The notes: generated by a model from the letters alone, not told the origin. A DNA stretch of 15,976 nt from an uncultured Collinsella sp. (GCA_900549345.1 UROC01000040.1:1-15976); one strand, 5' to 3'. Shown: positions 5,468 to 12,323, numbered from the stretch's first letter. Numbers and translations are program-made.

Positions 5468-6866
5468 AAAGTTCTCCCTGTTCGAGGTCATCCTCTCGGT
5501 TATCTGCGTTGTCTTTACCATCGAGGCGGCTGCTCCGGCATCTGCCATGGGTAACGTGCAGTTCTTCTGGTGGATCTTCCTTATCATTACGTTTTTGCTT
5601 CCCTATGGCCTGGTGGTGGCCGAGCTCGGTACGGCGTTCGATTCCGAGGGCGGCCTGTACGACTGGGTTCGCCTGGGCTTGGGAGACCGTTGGGGTGCAC
5701 GCTGCTCCTGGTGCTATTGGGTCAACTTTCCACTGTGGGTGGCAAGTATCGCCTGCATGTTCCCCAGTGTCATCAATGCGGTATGGGGCATCGAATTTTC
5801 GCTTGGGGTCCGAATTGCCATCGAGCTTACCTTTGTGTGGGGCGTCACGGTCATGGCAATGCAGCCGGTGGCCGAGGCCGATTGGGTCATGGATGGCGGC
5901 GCCGTCATCAAGGTGCTCATTACCGCCGTGGTGGGAATCATCGGCATCTGGTTTGCCTGCAACAACGGCTTTGCCAACGATATGTCGTTTAAGACCTTTG
6001 TCCCCGATCTGGGAGACACTAACTCACTGACGTATCTTTCAATCATCCTATTCAACTTTATGGGCTTTGAGGTGGTCGCGACCTTTGCCAGCACGATGAA
6101 GAACCCATCGCGCGATATCCCCAAGGCGGTTATCGCCGGTGGCGTTGCCATCGCGGCGATCTACATTATCTGTGGCATCGGTATTGGAGCCGCGGTTCCC
6201 ACCGAGCAGCTTTCACTCGATTCGGGCATTGTGGACGCGGTTGCCGCCATGGTGGGGCGCGCTCACCCGCTGACGATGGTCGTGGGCGTGGCCTTTCTGG
6301 TAACGCTGTTTGCCAACATGATCTGTTGGAGCTTTGGCGTCAACAACGTGGCGAGCTATGCCGCGCGCCATGGCAACATGCCGCGTCCCTTTGCGCTGGT
6401 GTCCAAGAAGACCGGCATGCCCAACGGCTCGGCACTCATTAACGGTTGTTTTGCCAGCTTGGTGCTGCTACTTCAGATTCCGCTGGGTGAAGGTTCCGAC
6501 GTCTTTTGGGTCTTCTTCTCGATGAACGTCGTCTTTCTGCTCATGAGCTATATCCCGATGTTCCCGGCGTTTTGGCGCCTGCGTAAATACGACGACCGCC
6601 CGCGTGTGTTTCGCGCGCTCTTCGAGGGCAAGGTGCTTGCGGTAGCGCTTGCGGTGCCGGTGGTAGAGCTCGTGCTTTCGATTGTTGCGACAACCGTGCC
6701 GCTTAACAGCTCGCCCGCCGAGATGTCAAAGTTGCCGATCCTCATGGGTGTGGTGATCGGCGTGTTGCTGGGCGAGGTTTCGCGCCTCATATCGCGCCGC
6801 GGCCGCAGCATCGACAATCCCGGCGTTGGCGCAAGGGGGACAGGTCGCTTTGCACCAAAACAGTAG
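5457..6866 (+). CDS. Second APC-family agmatine/putrescine-type antiporter
   Basis: This 469-residue, about 12-TM transporter is a clear paralogue of the antiporter at 1899-3338, sharing EAAAP, GNxQFFWWIFLI, TFLLPYG, VVAELGT, YDWVR, FNFMGFEV, RDIPKA, NMPNG-like and YIPMFPAF segments. It takes the place where other agmatine clusters carry carbamate kinase. ATG 5457 follows AGGGGAAG. Codon choice is less biased than in ptcA, aguD and aguA (more T- and G-ending codons), suggesting lower expression or a different history. The C-terminal tail after SRRGRS is unlike the acidic tail of the first copy: its last 14 residues (GVGARGTGRFAPKQ) are encoded largely by a REP-like palindrome (6826-6858). Exchange of agmatine and putrescine is inferred from the paralogue; a different amine specificity is possible. 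Confidence 0.82.
   Translation: MAGKKFSLFEVILSVICVVFTIEAAAPASAMGNVQFFWWIFLIITFLLPYGLVVAELGTAFDSEGGLYDWVRLGLGDRWGARCSWCYWVNFPLWVASIACMFPSVINAVWGIEFSLGVRIAIELTFVWGVTVMAMQPVAEADWVMDGGAVIKVLITAVVGIIGIWFACNNGFANDMSFKTFVPDLGDTNSLTYLSIILFNFMGFEVVATFASTMKNPSRDIPKAVIAGGVAIAAIYIICGIGIGAAVPTEQLSLDSGIVDAVAAMVGRAHPLTMVVGVAFLVTLFANMICWSFGVNNVASYAARHGNMPRPFALVSKKTGMPNGSALINGCFASLVLLLQIPLGEGSDVFWVFFSMNVVFLLMSYIPMFPAFWRLRKYDDRPRVFRALFEGKVLAVALAVPVVELVLSIVATTVPLNSSPAEMSKLPILMGVVIGVLLGEVSRLISRRGRSIDNPGVGARGTGRFAPKQ
6826..6858 (+). repeat. REP-like palindrome inside the antiporter 3' end
   Basis: TTGG-c-GCAAG (6826-6835) pairs with CTTTGC-a-CCAA across a loop holding GGGGACAGG (6836-6844). The same core occurs at 7189-7197, and its GGGACAGG form at 9991-10034 and inverted at 7744-7787. 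Here it supplies coding sequence. Confidence 0.6.
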
Positions 6867-6901
6867 CGCCGCGAGTTGTGCGGTGCTAGATGCATCTTGG
6901 A

Positions 6902-7093
6902 TTACTGCTCACGCTGCTCGGGATCAGATGCGAGCTTGGGTGCAAAGTAGGGGACGTGGCCCAGGTAGGGGCAGCTGTCCTCGCGTGATTCGACGACGCA
7001 GGGGATATCTTCGTAGGTGAGTGAGTCGCTCAGGCGGGCGATGGTCTTGGCGGCAGGAGCGACGAGCATCTTGAGCGGTGCGATAGGCGCCAT
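6902..7093 (-). CDS. Small protein of unknown function (63 aa)
   Basis: This ORF is supported mainly by a good ribosome site (AAGGAG, about 6 bases before ATG 7093) and by its convergent placement, ending 35 bases from the antiporter stop. The product begins MAPIAPLKMLVAPAAK, then has a polar middle with two Cys (CVVESREDSC, about residues 32-41) and a charged C-terminal tail. No membrane segment or signal peptide is evident and I recognise no family. A weak promoter (TTGGAG, 18 bp, TAGACT on minus, plus-strand positions 7148-7177) could serve it. The two Cys might bind a metal or form a disulfide, but nothing else supports that. Confidence 0.55.
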   Translation of the reverse strand: MAPIAPLKMLVAPAAKTIARLSDSLTYEDIPCVVESREDSCPYLGHVPYFAPKLASDPEQREQ

Positions 7094-7173
7094 GGCATCT
7101 CCTTTCTTGCATGCGACCCGTGTTTTGGCGCGAATGTATACGCCGCCAGTCTAGCATTCCGCCGAGGAGAGCT

Positions 7174-7217
7174 CCAAACCACCACAAAGGGGACAGGCAC
7201 CTTTGTGGTGGTTTTGG
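7174..7217 (+). repeat. REP-like palindrome with GGGGACAGG core
   Basis: The arm at 7174-7190 (ending CCACCACAAAGG) pairs with 7200-7217 (starting CCTTTGTGGTGG) with one bulged base, and GGACAGGCA is the loop. A CCAGATAATACCTG segment (7224-7237) follows, similar to CCAGATAAAACCTG at 7746-7759. Confidence 0.7.
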
Positions 7218-7252
7218 TGTTTGACCAGATAATACCTGTTATCGCTCCCGGG

Positions 7253-7278
7253 CAGTCGTTGGGGACGTTCTAAACCGG
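7253..7278 (+). repeat. Half copy of the GGGGACGTTCT repeat
   Basis: The segment CAGTCGTTGGGGACGTTCT closely matches the left arm of the palindrome at 8613-8666. No right arm follows here, so it looks like a partial copy. Confidence 0.55.
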
Positions 7279-7322
7279 TTATATGTCACTATCCAATAAC
7301 GCCTCTGAACTGGGCCACTATT

Positions 7323-7391
7323 AGATTATGGAAAACACTACTGCAAGATTATGGCAAATGATACTGTCAGATTATTGCGTGTGCTGCTGTA
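7323..7391 (+). repeat. Three 23-bp iterons
   Basis: AGATTATGG starts at 7323 and again at 7346, and AGATTATTG starts at 7369, an exact 23-bp period. Units 1 and 2 also agree at several later positions (xACTG near the unit end), and unit 3 is more diverged. About two helical turns per unit would put sites on one DNA face. Part of unit 2 and the start of unit 3 (ATGGCAAAT then TACTGTCA) resemble the terminal repeat of the 10106-10343 element. No gene is supported in this stretch. Confidence 0.6.
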
Positions 7392-7442
7392 GTCGTCGGG
7401 GGCCTGCCTTATGAGCGCCGGCATGGTGCGAACTGTCATCGC

Positions 7443-7541
7443 TGCCCGCTGCAGCGAGTAGCAAGCGGGCAAAACCGCCTCAAAACCAGCGCGAACAACC
7501 GCCGCGAAGAGGATCGGATCCCTTTCGCGGCGGTTGTTCGC
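7443..7541 (+). repeat. Two strong hairpins in the intergenic repeat region
   Basis: TGCCCGC (7443-7449) pairs with GCGGGCA (7465-7471). GCGAACAACCGCCGCGAA (7491-7508) pairs perfectly over 18 bp with 7524-7541. The second hairpin lies between two copies of CGCCTCAAAACCA (7476-7488 and 7552-7564). No T-run follows, so I call these repeats rather than terminators. Confidence 0.6.
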
Positions 7542-7556
7542 CTATCTGGAGCGCCT

Positions 7557-7689
7557 CAAAACCAAGTGAGTAGGCTTTTTTGGATCTGCCGAGCATATCA
7601 CGACAAGTGCTCAATAAAACCGCAGGTCAGCGCTGTGGCGATTCGGGGTGTGCTCGGCCTCCTGCAAAAAGTCTACTCACTTGGTTTTG
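7557..7689. mobile_element. 133-bp foldback/MITE-like element
   Basis: The outer 24 bp at each end (7557-7580 and 7666-7689) are inverted copies with one mismatch; the arm starts CAAAACCAAGTGAGTAG. GCCGAGCA (7588-7595) pairs with TGCTCGGC (7651-7658) further in. There is no coding capacity. A non-autonomous foldback element is the simplest reading. No target duplication is evident. Confidence 0.5.
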
Positions 7690-7704
7690 GCTGCTAGAAG
7701 ACTG

Positions 7705-7731
7705 CCGCGAGGGAAGGCAACTTCCTCGCGG
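7705..7731 (+). repeat. Hairpin CCGCGAGG...CCTCGCGG
   Basis: CCGCGAGG (7705-7712) and AAG (7714-7716) pair with CTT and CCTCGCGG (7721-7731) around GCAA. CGCGGCGGTTG at its right edge repeats the right arm of the 7491-7541 hairpin. Confidence 0.5.
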
Positions 7732-7743
7732 CGGTTGGCGTTT

Positions 7744-7787
7744 ACCCAGATAAAACCTGCCAAAATAAACCTGTCCCTTTTTGGCAT
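7744..7787 (-). repeat. REP-like palindrome, inverted copy
   Basis: TGCCAAAA (7758-7765) pairs with TTTTGGCA (7779-7786) around a CCTGTCCC loop. The reverse complement of this 44-bp block matches 9991-10034 at about 40 of 44 positions. The two copies flank the acetyltransferase and aroG genes. Confidence 0.65.
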
Positions 7788-7852
7788 GTCCCTTTTGGCG
7801 TGGCTGATTGCTTTGGGCTGTCTTGGAGAAAGCCCGTGAGGCGGCACTCAAG

Positions 7853-8503
7853 CTAATCCTGCGTGTCGCCTCCGTACATGTAGACGATAAAGCCGTCGCC
7901 GGTGTCTTGGCTGTGATCTTCCAAGATGCGCTTCATGTTGAGGTGCTCGTAGAACTGCCAGTCGGAGCTGCAGTCGCTCATCAGGAAGAACTTGGTGCAG
8001 CCTGCCCGGGCGAGCTCGGCGCGCGCAAGGTCGATGAGCGCGCGGCCGAGCCCCTTGCCCTGCCACTCGGGCACGATGATGATGAGGTTGAGTTGGCCCT
8101 GGGCATACTCATTGCCCGTGGCGGCAAAGCGGTCGGCCGTGGCCTTCTCGCGGCTGTCGCCAAAGAGCGAGCCCTCGAGCTTGGCGTCGGCGGTCTTCGC
8201 CATCTCGGTTGCCTGGGCGAACATCTCGTCGTAGCAGGGTACCCACGTGGGGTTGGTACGCGGCTTGCCGTCTTCGAAGATGCCGATGCAGCAGGCGGCG
8301 ATAATGCGGCCCTCGGCCTCGGCGACAAGCGCGATGGGGGAGCGCTGCAGCTGCATGGCGATGTTAAAGCGCGCGCAGAAATCGGCAGCTTCGACGTCGC
8401 CGCGGTTGCGCAGCGTGTTGCACCACAGCTGGTTGTAGATGGCGGCGATGCCGGTCAGGTCATCAAGTGTGGTGGCGCGCAGGGCTACGTTGTCAAGGCT
8501 CAT
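7853..8503 (-). CDS. GNAT-family N-acetyltransferase
   Basis: This 216-residue cytoplasmic protein has the GNAT core in its second half. A beta-strand LNLIIIV (138-144) runs into the acetyl-CoA-binding loop PEWQGKGLGRAL (145-156, the Q-x-x-G-x-G pyrophosphate motif). Helix and strand follow through ARAGCTKFFLMSD, then the C-terminal FYEHLNMKRI segment typical of the fold. The N-terminal half starts LRATTLDDLTGIAAIYNQLW, as in many GNATs, but has a longer linker than the minimal domain. ATG 8503 is preceded by AAGGAG. The acceptor substrate cannot be told from sequence. It is a single gene, 362 bp from aroG on the same strand, with repeats on both sides, so a separate transcript is likely. No clear terminator follows it. 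Confidence 0.85.
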   Translation of the reverse strand: MSLDNVALRATTLDDLTGIAAIYNQLWCNTLRNRGDVEAADFCARFNIAMQLQRSPIALVAEAEGRIIAACCIGIFEDGKPRTNPTWVPCYDEMFAQATEMAKTADAKLEGSLFGDSREKATADRFAATGNEYAQGQLNLIIIVPEWQGKGLGRALIDLARAELARAGCTKFFLMSDCSSDWQFYEHLNMKRILEDHSQDTGDGFIVYMYGGDTQD

Positions 8504-8790
8504 GGAGGCTCCTTCCGGGTTGGGTCAGGCCACCTCTGAGTGTGACATGGCCGCAGGGCCGCCGCATCAACCATTCGGTAGACGACCCCCGATCCCACGG
8601 GGGCGGAGAGATAGTCATTGGGGACGTTCTTAAACGACTGGTCAAACAAGAGCGTCCCCAACGACTACCTCAAGGAATGTCCCAGACTGCCGGCAGAAAA
8701 GGAACGTCCCCAACTGCCGCATCCGGAGCAAGACAACGCCGCAGGTAGAGGACGGACAGCGAGCGGGTTGCATTTGAGACAAGGTGACGT
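8504..8790. repeat. Repeat-rich gap with a 19-bp GGGGACGTTCT palindrome and 21-bp direct repeats
   Basis: The arm at 8613-8631 (AGTCATTGGGGACGTTCTT) pairs with 8648-8666 with one mismatch and one G-U, around a 16-base loop. Two 21-bp direct repeats follow at 8672-8692 and 8699-8719 (AAGGAAYGTCCC then ACTGCCG; 18 of 21 match), with the palindrome CTGCCGGCAG between them. An acetyltransferase promoter must lie near 8510-8600, but I cannot place it. No gene is supported. Confidence 0.6.
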
Positions 8791-8826
8791 GAAACGAAAG
8801 GGCGCCGACCTTCTGGTTGCGCCCTT
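8791..8826 (-). terminator. Terminator of aroG
   Basis: On the minus strand AAGGGCGC (8826-8819) pairs perfectly with GCGCCCTT (8805-8798) around a 13-base loop, followed by TTTCGTTTC (8799-8791). It lies 40 bases past the aroG stop. Confidence 0.55.
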
Positions 8827-8865
8827 GAAGTTGAACGTCAGATTGTCCAAATGCGGCCCGCGTAA

Positions 8866-9897
8866 CTAAATACGCTCTGCGATCTCGTGGATGAGGTAGT
8901 CGGTCTTTTCCCAGCCTAGGCACGGGTCGGTGATCGACTTGCCAAAGACGCCGCCGTCGACCGGCTGGTTGCCGTCCTCCAGGTAAGACTCGATCATAAA
9001 GCCCTTGACCAGCTTGGAGATGGACTCGTTGCGGCGGCAGCTGTCGAGCACTTCCTTGCAAATGCGATACTGCTCCAGCGGACGCTTGCCCGAGTTGTCA
9101 TGGTTGCAGTCGATGATCGCTGCCGGATTGGCATAGCCGGCATGCTCGGTATAGCGCTCGGCCAGGCGCTCCAGGTGCTCGTAGTGGTAATTGGGGTAGG
9201 TGCGCCCATCGAGGCCGATGTAGCCGCGCATGACGGCGTGCGCGAGCGGGTTGCCATCGCACTCGACCTCCCAGTTGCGGAAGATGAAGCTCTGGTGCGC
9301 CTGCGCGGCGTAAATAGAGTTGAGCATGACGGTGGTGGAACCGGCGGTGGGGTTCTTCATGCCCACGGGCACCGAAATGCCGCTCGACACCAGGCGATGC
9401 TCCTGGTTTTCGACCGAGCGCGCGCCCACGGCAACATAGCTCAACAGGTCAACGAGGTACTGGTAGTTGGACGGATAGAGCATCTCGTCGGCGGTGAAGA
9501 AGCCCGTTTCCTCAATAACACGCAGATGCATATGGCGGATGGCCTTGACGCCCTCGAGCAGGTCGTCGGGAGCCTCGGGGTTGGGGTTGTGCAGAAGGCC
9601 CTTGTAGCCGGTGCCCTTGGTACGCGGCTTATTGGTGTAGACGCGCGGAATGATGATGAGCTTGTCCTTGACCTCCTCGGCGGTCTTGACCAGGCGGTTC
9701 ATGTACTCAAGCACCGAATCCTCGCGGTCGGCAGAGCACGGGCCGATGATGAGCACCTTACGTGCGTCCTCGCCGGTAAAGACTTTGGCGACCTCGGCGT
9801 CAAATGCCTGCTTTTTGGCGGTAAGCTCGGCAGAAAGCGGCATTTCCTCGCGGATCTCCATGGGAATCGGCAGCCTGCGTTTGAATTCCATGGCCAT
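8866..9897 (-). CDS. aroG: 3-deoxy-7-phosphoheptulonate (DAHP) synthase, class I AroG type
   Basis: This enzyme condenses phosphoenolpyruvate and erythrose 4-phosphate, the first step of the shikimate pathway to aromatic amino acids. The 343-residue product matches the E. coli AroG/F/H type in length. It carries IGPCSADRED (51-60) with metal ligand Cys53, PRVYTNKPRTKG (84-95), GARSVENQEHR (158-168), PVGMKNPTAGS (177-187), DCNHDNSGK (263-271) with His265, Glu303 and SITDP with Asp324; these match the known Cys, His, Glu and Asp metal ligands. The first ATG (9897) is chosen because AAGGAGG lies six bases upstream. A clear promoter is at 9954-9982. No other aro gene and no T-box or Trp leader is visible, so feedback inhibition of the enzyme is the likely control; which amino acid inhibits it cannot be read with confidence. 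Confidence 0.95.
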   Translation of the reverse strand: MAMEFKRRLPIPMEIREEMPLSAELTAKKQAFDAEVAKVFTGEDARKVLIIGPCSADREDSVLEYMNRLVKTAEEVKDKLIIIPRVYTNKPRTKGTGYKGLLHNPNPEAPDDLLEGVKAIRHMHLRVIEETGFFTADEMLYPSNYQYLVDLLSYVAVGARSVENQEHRLVSSGISVPVGMKNPTAGSTTVMLNSIYAAQAHQSFIFRNWEVECDGNPLAHAVMRGYIGLDGRTYPNYHYEHLERLAERYTEHAGYANPAAIIDCNHDNSGKRPLEQYRICKEVLDSCRRNESISKLVKGFMIESYLEDGNQPVDGGVFGKSITDPCLGWEKTDYLIHEIAERI

Positions 9898-9953
9898 ACG
9901 GGGCCTCCTTTATCAATTAACAGCAACAATTGGCGAATTCTCGAATGCTCGGC

Positions 9954-9982
9954 ATTATCCGCTGTCGCACGCTAAAGTGCAA
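9954..9982 (-). promoter_or_regulatory. aroG promoter
   Basis: On the minus strand TTGCAC (9982-9977) and GATAAT (9959-9954) are spaced by exactly 17 bp, close to the housekeeping sigma consensus. About 50 bases separate the -10 element from the ribosome site. A REP-like repeat starts just upstream of the -35. Confidence 0.65.
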
Positions 9983-9990
9983 GCGAAACC

Positions 9991-10034
9991 TGCCGAAAAG
10001 GGACAGGTTTATTTTGGTCGGTTTTATCTGGGGA
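9991..10034 (+). repeat. REP-like palindrome with GGGACAGG core
   Basis: CCGAAAA pairs loosely with TTTTGGTCGG around the GGGACAGGTTTA loop, and GGTTTTATCTGGGG follows. This is the inverted partner of 7744-7787, with about four mismatches in 44 bp. Confidence 0.65.
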
Positions 10035-10035
10035 A

Positions 10036-10075
10036 ATGTCGGCACTCGCCGGAAGGGGGGACCGGCGTACGACAT
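10036..10075 (+). repeat. Hairpin adjoining the REP-like repeat
   Basis: ATGTCG and CGCCGG pair with CCGGCG and CGACAT in order, with a 5/2-base internal loop and an AAGGGGGGA-type loop. The function is unknown; it may belong to the repeat unit. Confidence 0.5.
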
Positions 10076-10105
10076 GCTGGAGCAAGTTGGATCTTCTGCG
10101 GCATA

Positions 10106-10343
10106 CCCCGTGGACAAAAAATGGCAAATATGAGTACTGTTGCTAGCTTAGTATCATATCGACCTTATAAGATATTAGACACAACAGTAAATATGTTCAT
10201 TAACGTTGGCACACAGAAGCATGCTACCGGGCATTTTGATCAATTTGAAGGCATATCTAGGCCGCAATGAGGTCGTTTGGGGCAGTTTTGGCTGTTACTA
10301 AAAAGGTGACAGTACTCATATTTGCCATTTTTTGTCCACGGGG
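10106..10343. mobile_element. 238-bp MITE-like element with perfect 35-bp terminal inverted repeats
   Basis: Bases 10106-10140 (starting CCCCGTGGACAAAAAATGG) and 10309-10343 are perfect inverted copies over 35 bp. The interior is notably richer in A and T than the surroundings. Each arm contains ATGGCAAATATGAGTACTGT, so reading inward from either end gives MANMSTV. The resulting frames are short (about 48 codons from the left arm, about 23 from the right) and I do not call them genes. There is no transposase. No target-site duplication is visible (flanks GCATA and CCTTG). It looks like a non-autonomous mobile element. Confidence 0.65.
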
Positions 10344-10399
10344 CCTTGAGGGAGGGCGTCAATCAGGTCCCAGGGGAGGCGGTTCGAGGGCCGCAGAAC

Positions 10400-10435
10400 A
10401 AAAAACGGGGGCGCAGGCTGTCCTGCGCCCCCGTT
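10400..10435 (-). terminator. Intrinsic terminator of the marR-ABC operon
   Basis: AACGGGGGCGCAGG (minus strand) pairs perfectly over 14 bp with CCTGCGCCCCCGTT around a 4-base loop, followed by TTTTTTG. It is 31 bases past the last ABC stop codon. Confidence 0.85.
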
Positions 10436-10466
10436 CTCGGGCGTTATTCGTTCCCTGCGGCAGAAT

Positions 10467-12323
10467 TTACGCCGCTTCGTCGAACTGCGAGTTGTACAGG
10501 TCGGCGTAGAAGCCACCTTGGGCGAGCAACTCGTCGTGCGTGCCCTTCTCGACGATGTCGCCGTCGCGAATTACTAAGATCACGTCGGCGTTGCGGATCG
10601 TGGACAGGCGGTGCGCGATGACAAAGCTCGTGCGGCCCTGCATCAGCGCATCCATGGCACGCTGGATGAGCTCTTCGGTGCGGGTGTCGACGTTGGAGGT
10701 CGCCTCGTCCAGAATCAGCGCCGGGCGGTCGGCCAAAATGGCACGGGCGATGGTCACGAGCTGGCGCTGACCCTGCGACAGGTTAGTGCCCTCCTCGTTA
10801 ATCATAAAGTCGTAGCCACCGGCGAGCGTATGGATAAAGTGGTCGCAGCGTGCGGCGCGTGCAGCGGCTTCGACCTCGGCATCGCTCGCGTCGGGGCGTC
10901 CGTAGCGGATGTTCTCGCGGATGGTGCCGTTAAACAGCCAGGTATCCTGCAGCACCATGGCAAACTCGCCGCGCAGTGCCGCGCGATCCCAGTCTCGCAC
11001 GTCGACACCCTCGACGCGCAGCGAGCCGCCGTCCACATCGTAGAAGCGCTGCAGCAGCTTGATGAGCGTAGTCTTGCCAGCGCCGGTGGGACCGACGATG
11101 GCAATGGTCTGGCCGGGCTGCGCCTCGCAGCTAAAGTCGTGGATGATGGTCTTGTCGGGCGTGTAGCCAAACTTGACGTGGTCGAACTCAACGTGGCCGG
11201 GACGCTTCTCGGGAATCTGGGCGTCGGCCTTCTGCTCCTCCTCGGGCGCGGCGAGGAACTCAAAGACGCGCTCGGTGGCAGCGGCCATCGACTGCATCGT
11301 GTTGCTCACGTTGCCCAGCTGCTGCACGGGCTGCGTAAAGTTGCGAACGTACTGGATAAAGCTCTGGATGTCGCCGGGCGTGGCATTGCCGGTCAGCGCG
11401 AGCTGCGCGCCCACCACGACGACGCCCACGTAGCCCATGTTGCCCACCAGGCTCATAAGCGGCATCATCAGGCCCGACAGGAACTGCGAGCGCCAGCCAC
11501 TAATAAAGAGGCGGTCGTTTTGACGGTCGAACTCCTCGATCGAGGCCTCGGCGCGGTCGAACACCTGAATGACATTCTGGCCGGCAAAGTCTTCCTCGAT
11601 AATGCCGTTGACGGCGCCCAGGACTTGCTGTTGCTCGCGGAAGTACGGCTGCGAGAAGTGAATCATCACGGTCAGGATAATCGCGGCTGCCGGCAGCGTG
11701 AGCACGGTGACGCCGGTGAGCGGCAAGCTGATCGACAGCATCATGACGAGCACGCCGATAATCTGCGTCACTGACGTGATGAGCTGCGTCACGCTCTGGT
11801 TGAGTGACTGACCCAGCGTATCGACGTCGTTGGTGATGCGGCTGAGCACGTCGCCCTTGCTGTGGCCGTTGAAGTAGCTCATCGGCACAACGGCAATCTT
11901 GGCGGCGATCTCCTTGCGCATGCGGTAGCAAATCTTTTGCGTGACGCCGGTCATAAGCCAGCCTTGGATGAGGCTGCAGACAGAGCTTGCCAGGTACAGG
12001 CAGAGCAAAAAGCCGAGCGTCTTGGCGATCCAGGCAAAGTCAACGTCGCCGGTACCGTTGACCTTGGCAACCAGGCCCTCGAACAGCTTGGTCGTAACCT
12101 GGCCGAGCACCTTGGGCCCCACAATGTTAAAGATGACCGAGCATACGGCAAAGGCGACGGCGGCAAACACGGCAATCTTGTGCTGGCCGATATAGCCGAG
12201 CAGCTGCCTCATGGTGCCCTTAAAGTCCTTGGCCTTTTCGCCGCGGCCCATACCACCCATGCGGCCCATGGGGCCGCGCCGGCGGGTGGGCTTGGGAATC
12301 TGAGTCTTGGTCTCGTCTGCCAT
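10467..12323 (-). CDS. ABC exporter half-transporter, canonical ATPase subunit
   Basis: This 618-residue fused membrane/ATPase protein has a basic, Gly/Met-rich cytoplasmic N-terminus (about 1-45), then a six-TM exporter domain (about 48-345). The nucleotide-binding domain has Walker A GPTGAGKT (411-418), signature LSQGQ (515-519, second Gly replaced by Gln), Walker B LILDE with catalytic Glu540, and H-loop His571. It forms an operon with the gene upstream: its ATG overlaps that gene's TAA as TAATG, implying coupled translation and equal amounts. Its partner has a degenerate ATP site, so the pair fits heterodimeric type IV exporters such as BmrC/BmrD or LmrC/LmrD (family knowledge). The substrate is probably a drug, lipid or peptide, but cannot be read from sequence. 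A strong terminator follows. Confidence 0.9.
   Translation of the reverse strand: MADETKTQIPKPTRRRGPMGRMGGMGRGEKAKDFKGTMRQLLGYIGQHKIAVFAAVAFAVCSVIFNIVGPKVLGQVTTKLFEGLVAKVNGTGDVDFAWIAKTLGFLLCLYLASSVCSLIQGWLMTGVTQKICYRMRKEIAAKIAVVPMSYFNGHSKGDVLSRITNDVDTLGQSLNQSVTQLITSVTQIIGVLVMMLSISLPLTGVTVLTLPAAAIILTVMIHFSQPYFREQQQVLGAVNGIIEEDFAGQNVIQVFDRAEASIEEFDRQNDRLFISGWRSQFLSGLMMPLMSLVGNMGYVGVVVVGAQLALTGNATPGDIQSFIQYVRNFTQPVQQLGNVSNTMQSMAAATERVFEFLAAPEEEQKADAQIPEKRPGHVEFDHVKFGYTPDKTIIHDFSCEAQPGQTIAIVGPTGAGKTTLIKLLQRFYDVDGGSLRVEGVDVRDWDRAALRGEFAMVLQDTWLFNGTIRENIRYGRPDASDAEVEAAARAARCDHFIHTLAGGYDFMINEEGTNLSQGQRQLVTIARAILADRPALILDEATSNVDTRTEELIQRAMDALMQGRTSFVIAHRLSTIRNADVILVIRDGDIVEKGTHDELLAQGGFYADLYNSQFDEAA

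Noticed and set aside
7323..7391. CRISPR array
   Set aside because: The 23-bp units are adjacent, with no unique spacers between identical repeats, there are only three diverged copies, and no cas genes are nearby.
7094..7852. Protein-coding genes in the repeat region
   Set aside because: Short open frames here (for example at 7627-7851 and 7648-7839) lie on hairpins and repeats, lack ribosome sites and give no recognisable product.
10131..10270. Small protein starting in the left arm of the 238-bp element
   Set aside because: A frame of about 46-48 codons exists but has no clear ribosome site, low GC at the third position and no family resemblance. It is more likely a by-product of the terminal repeat.
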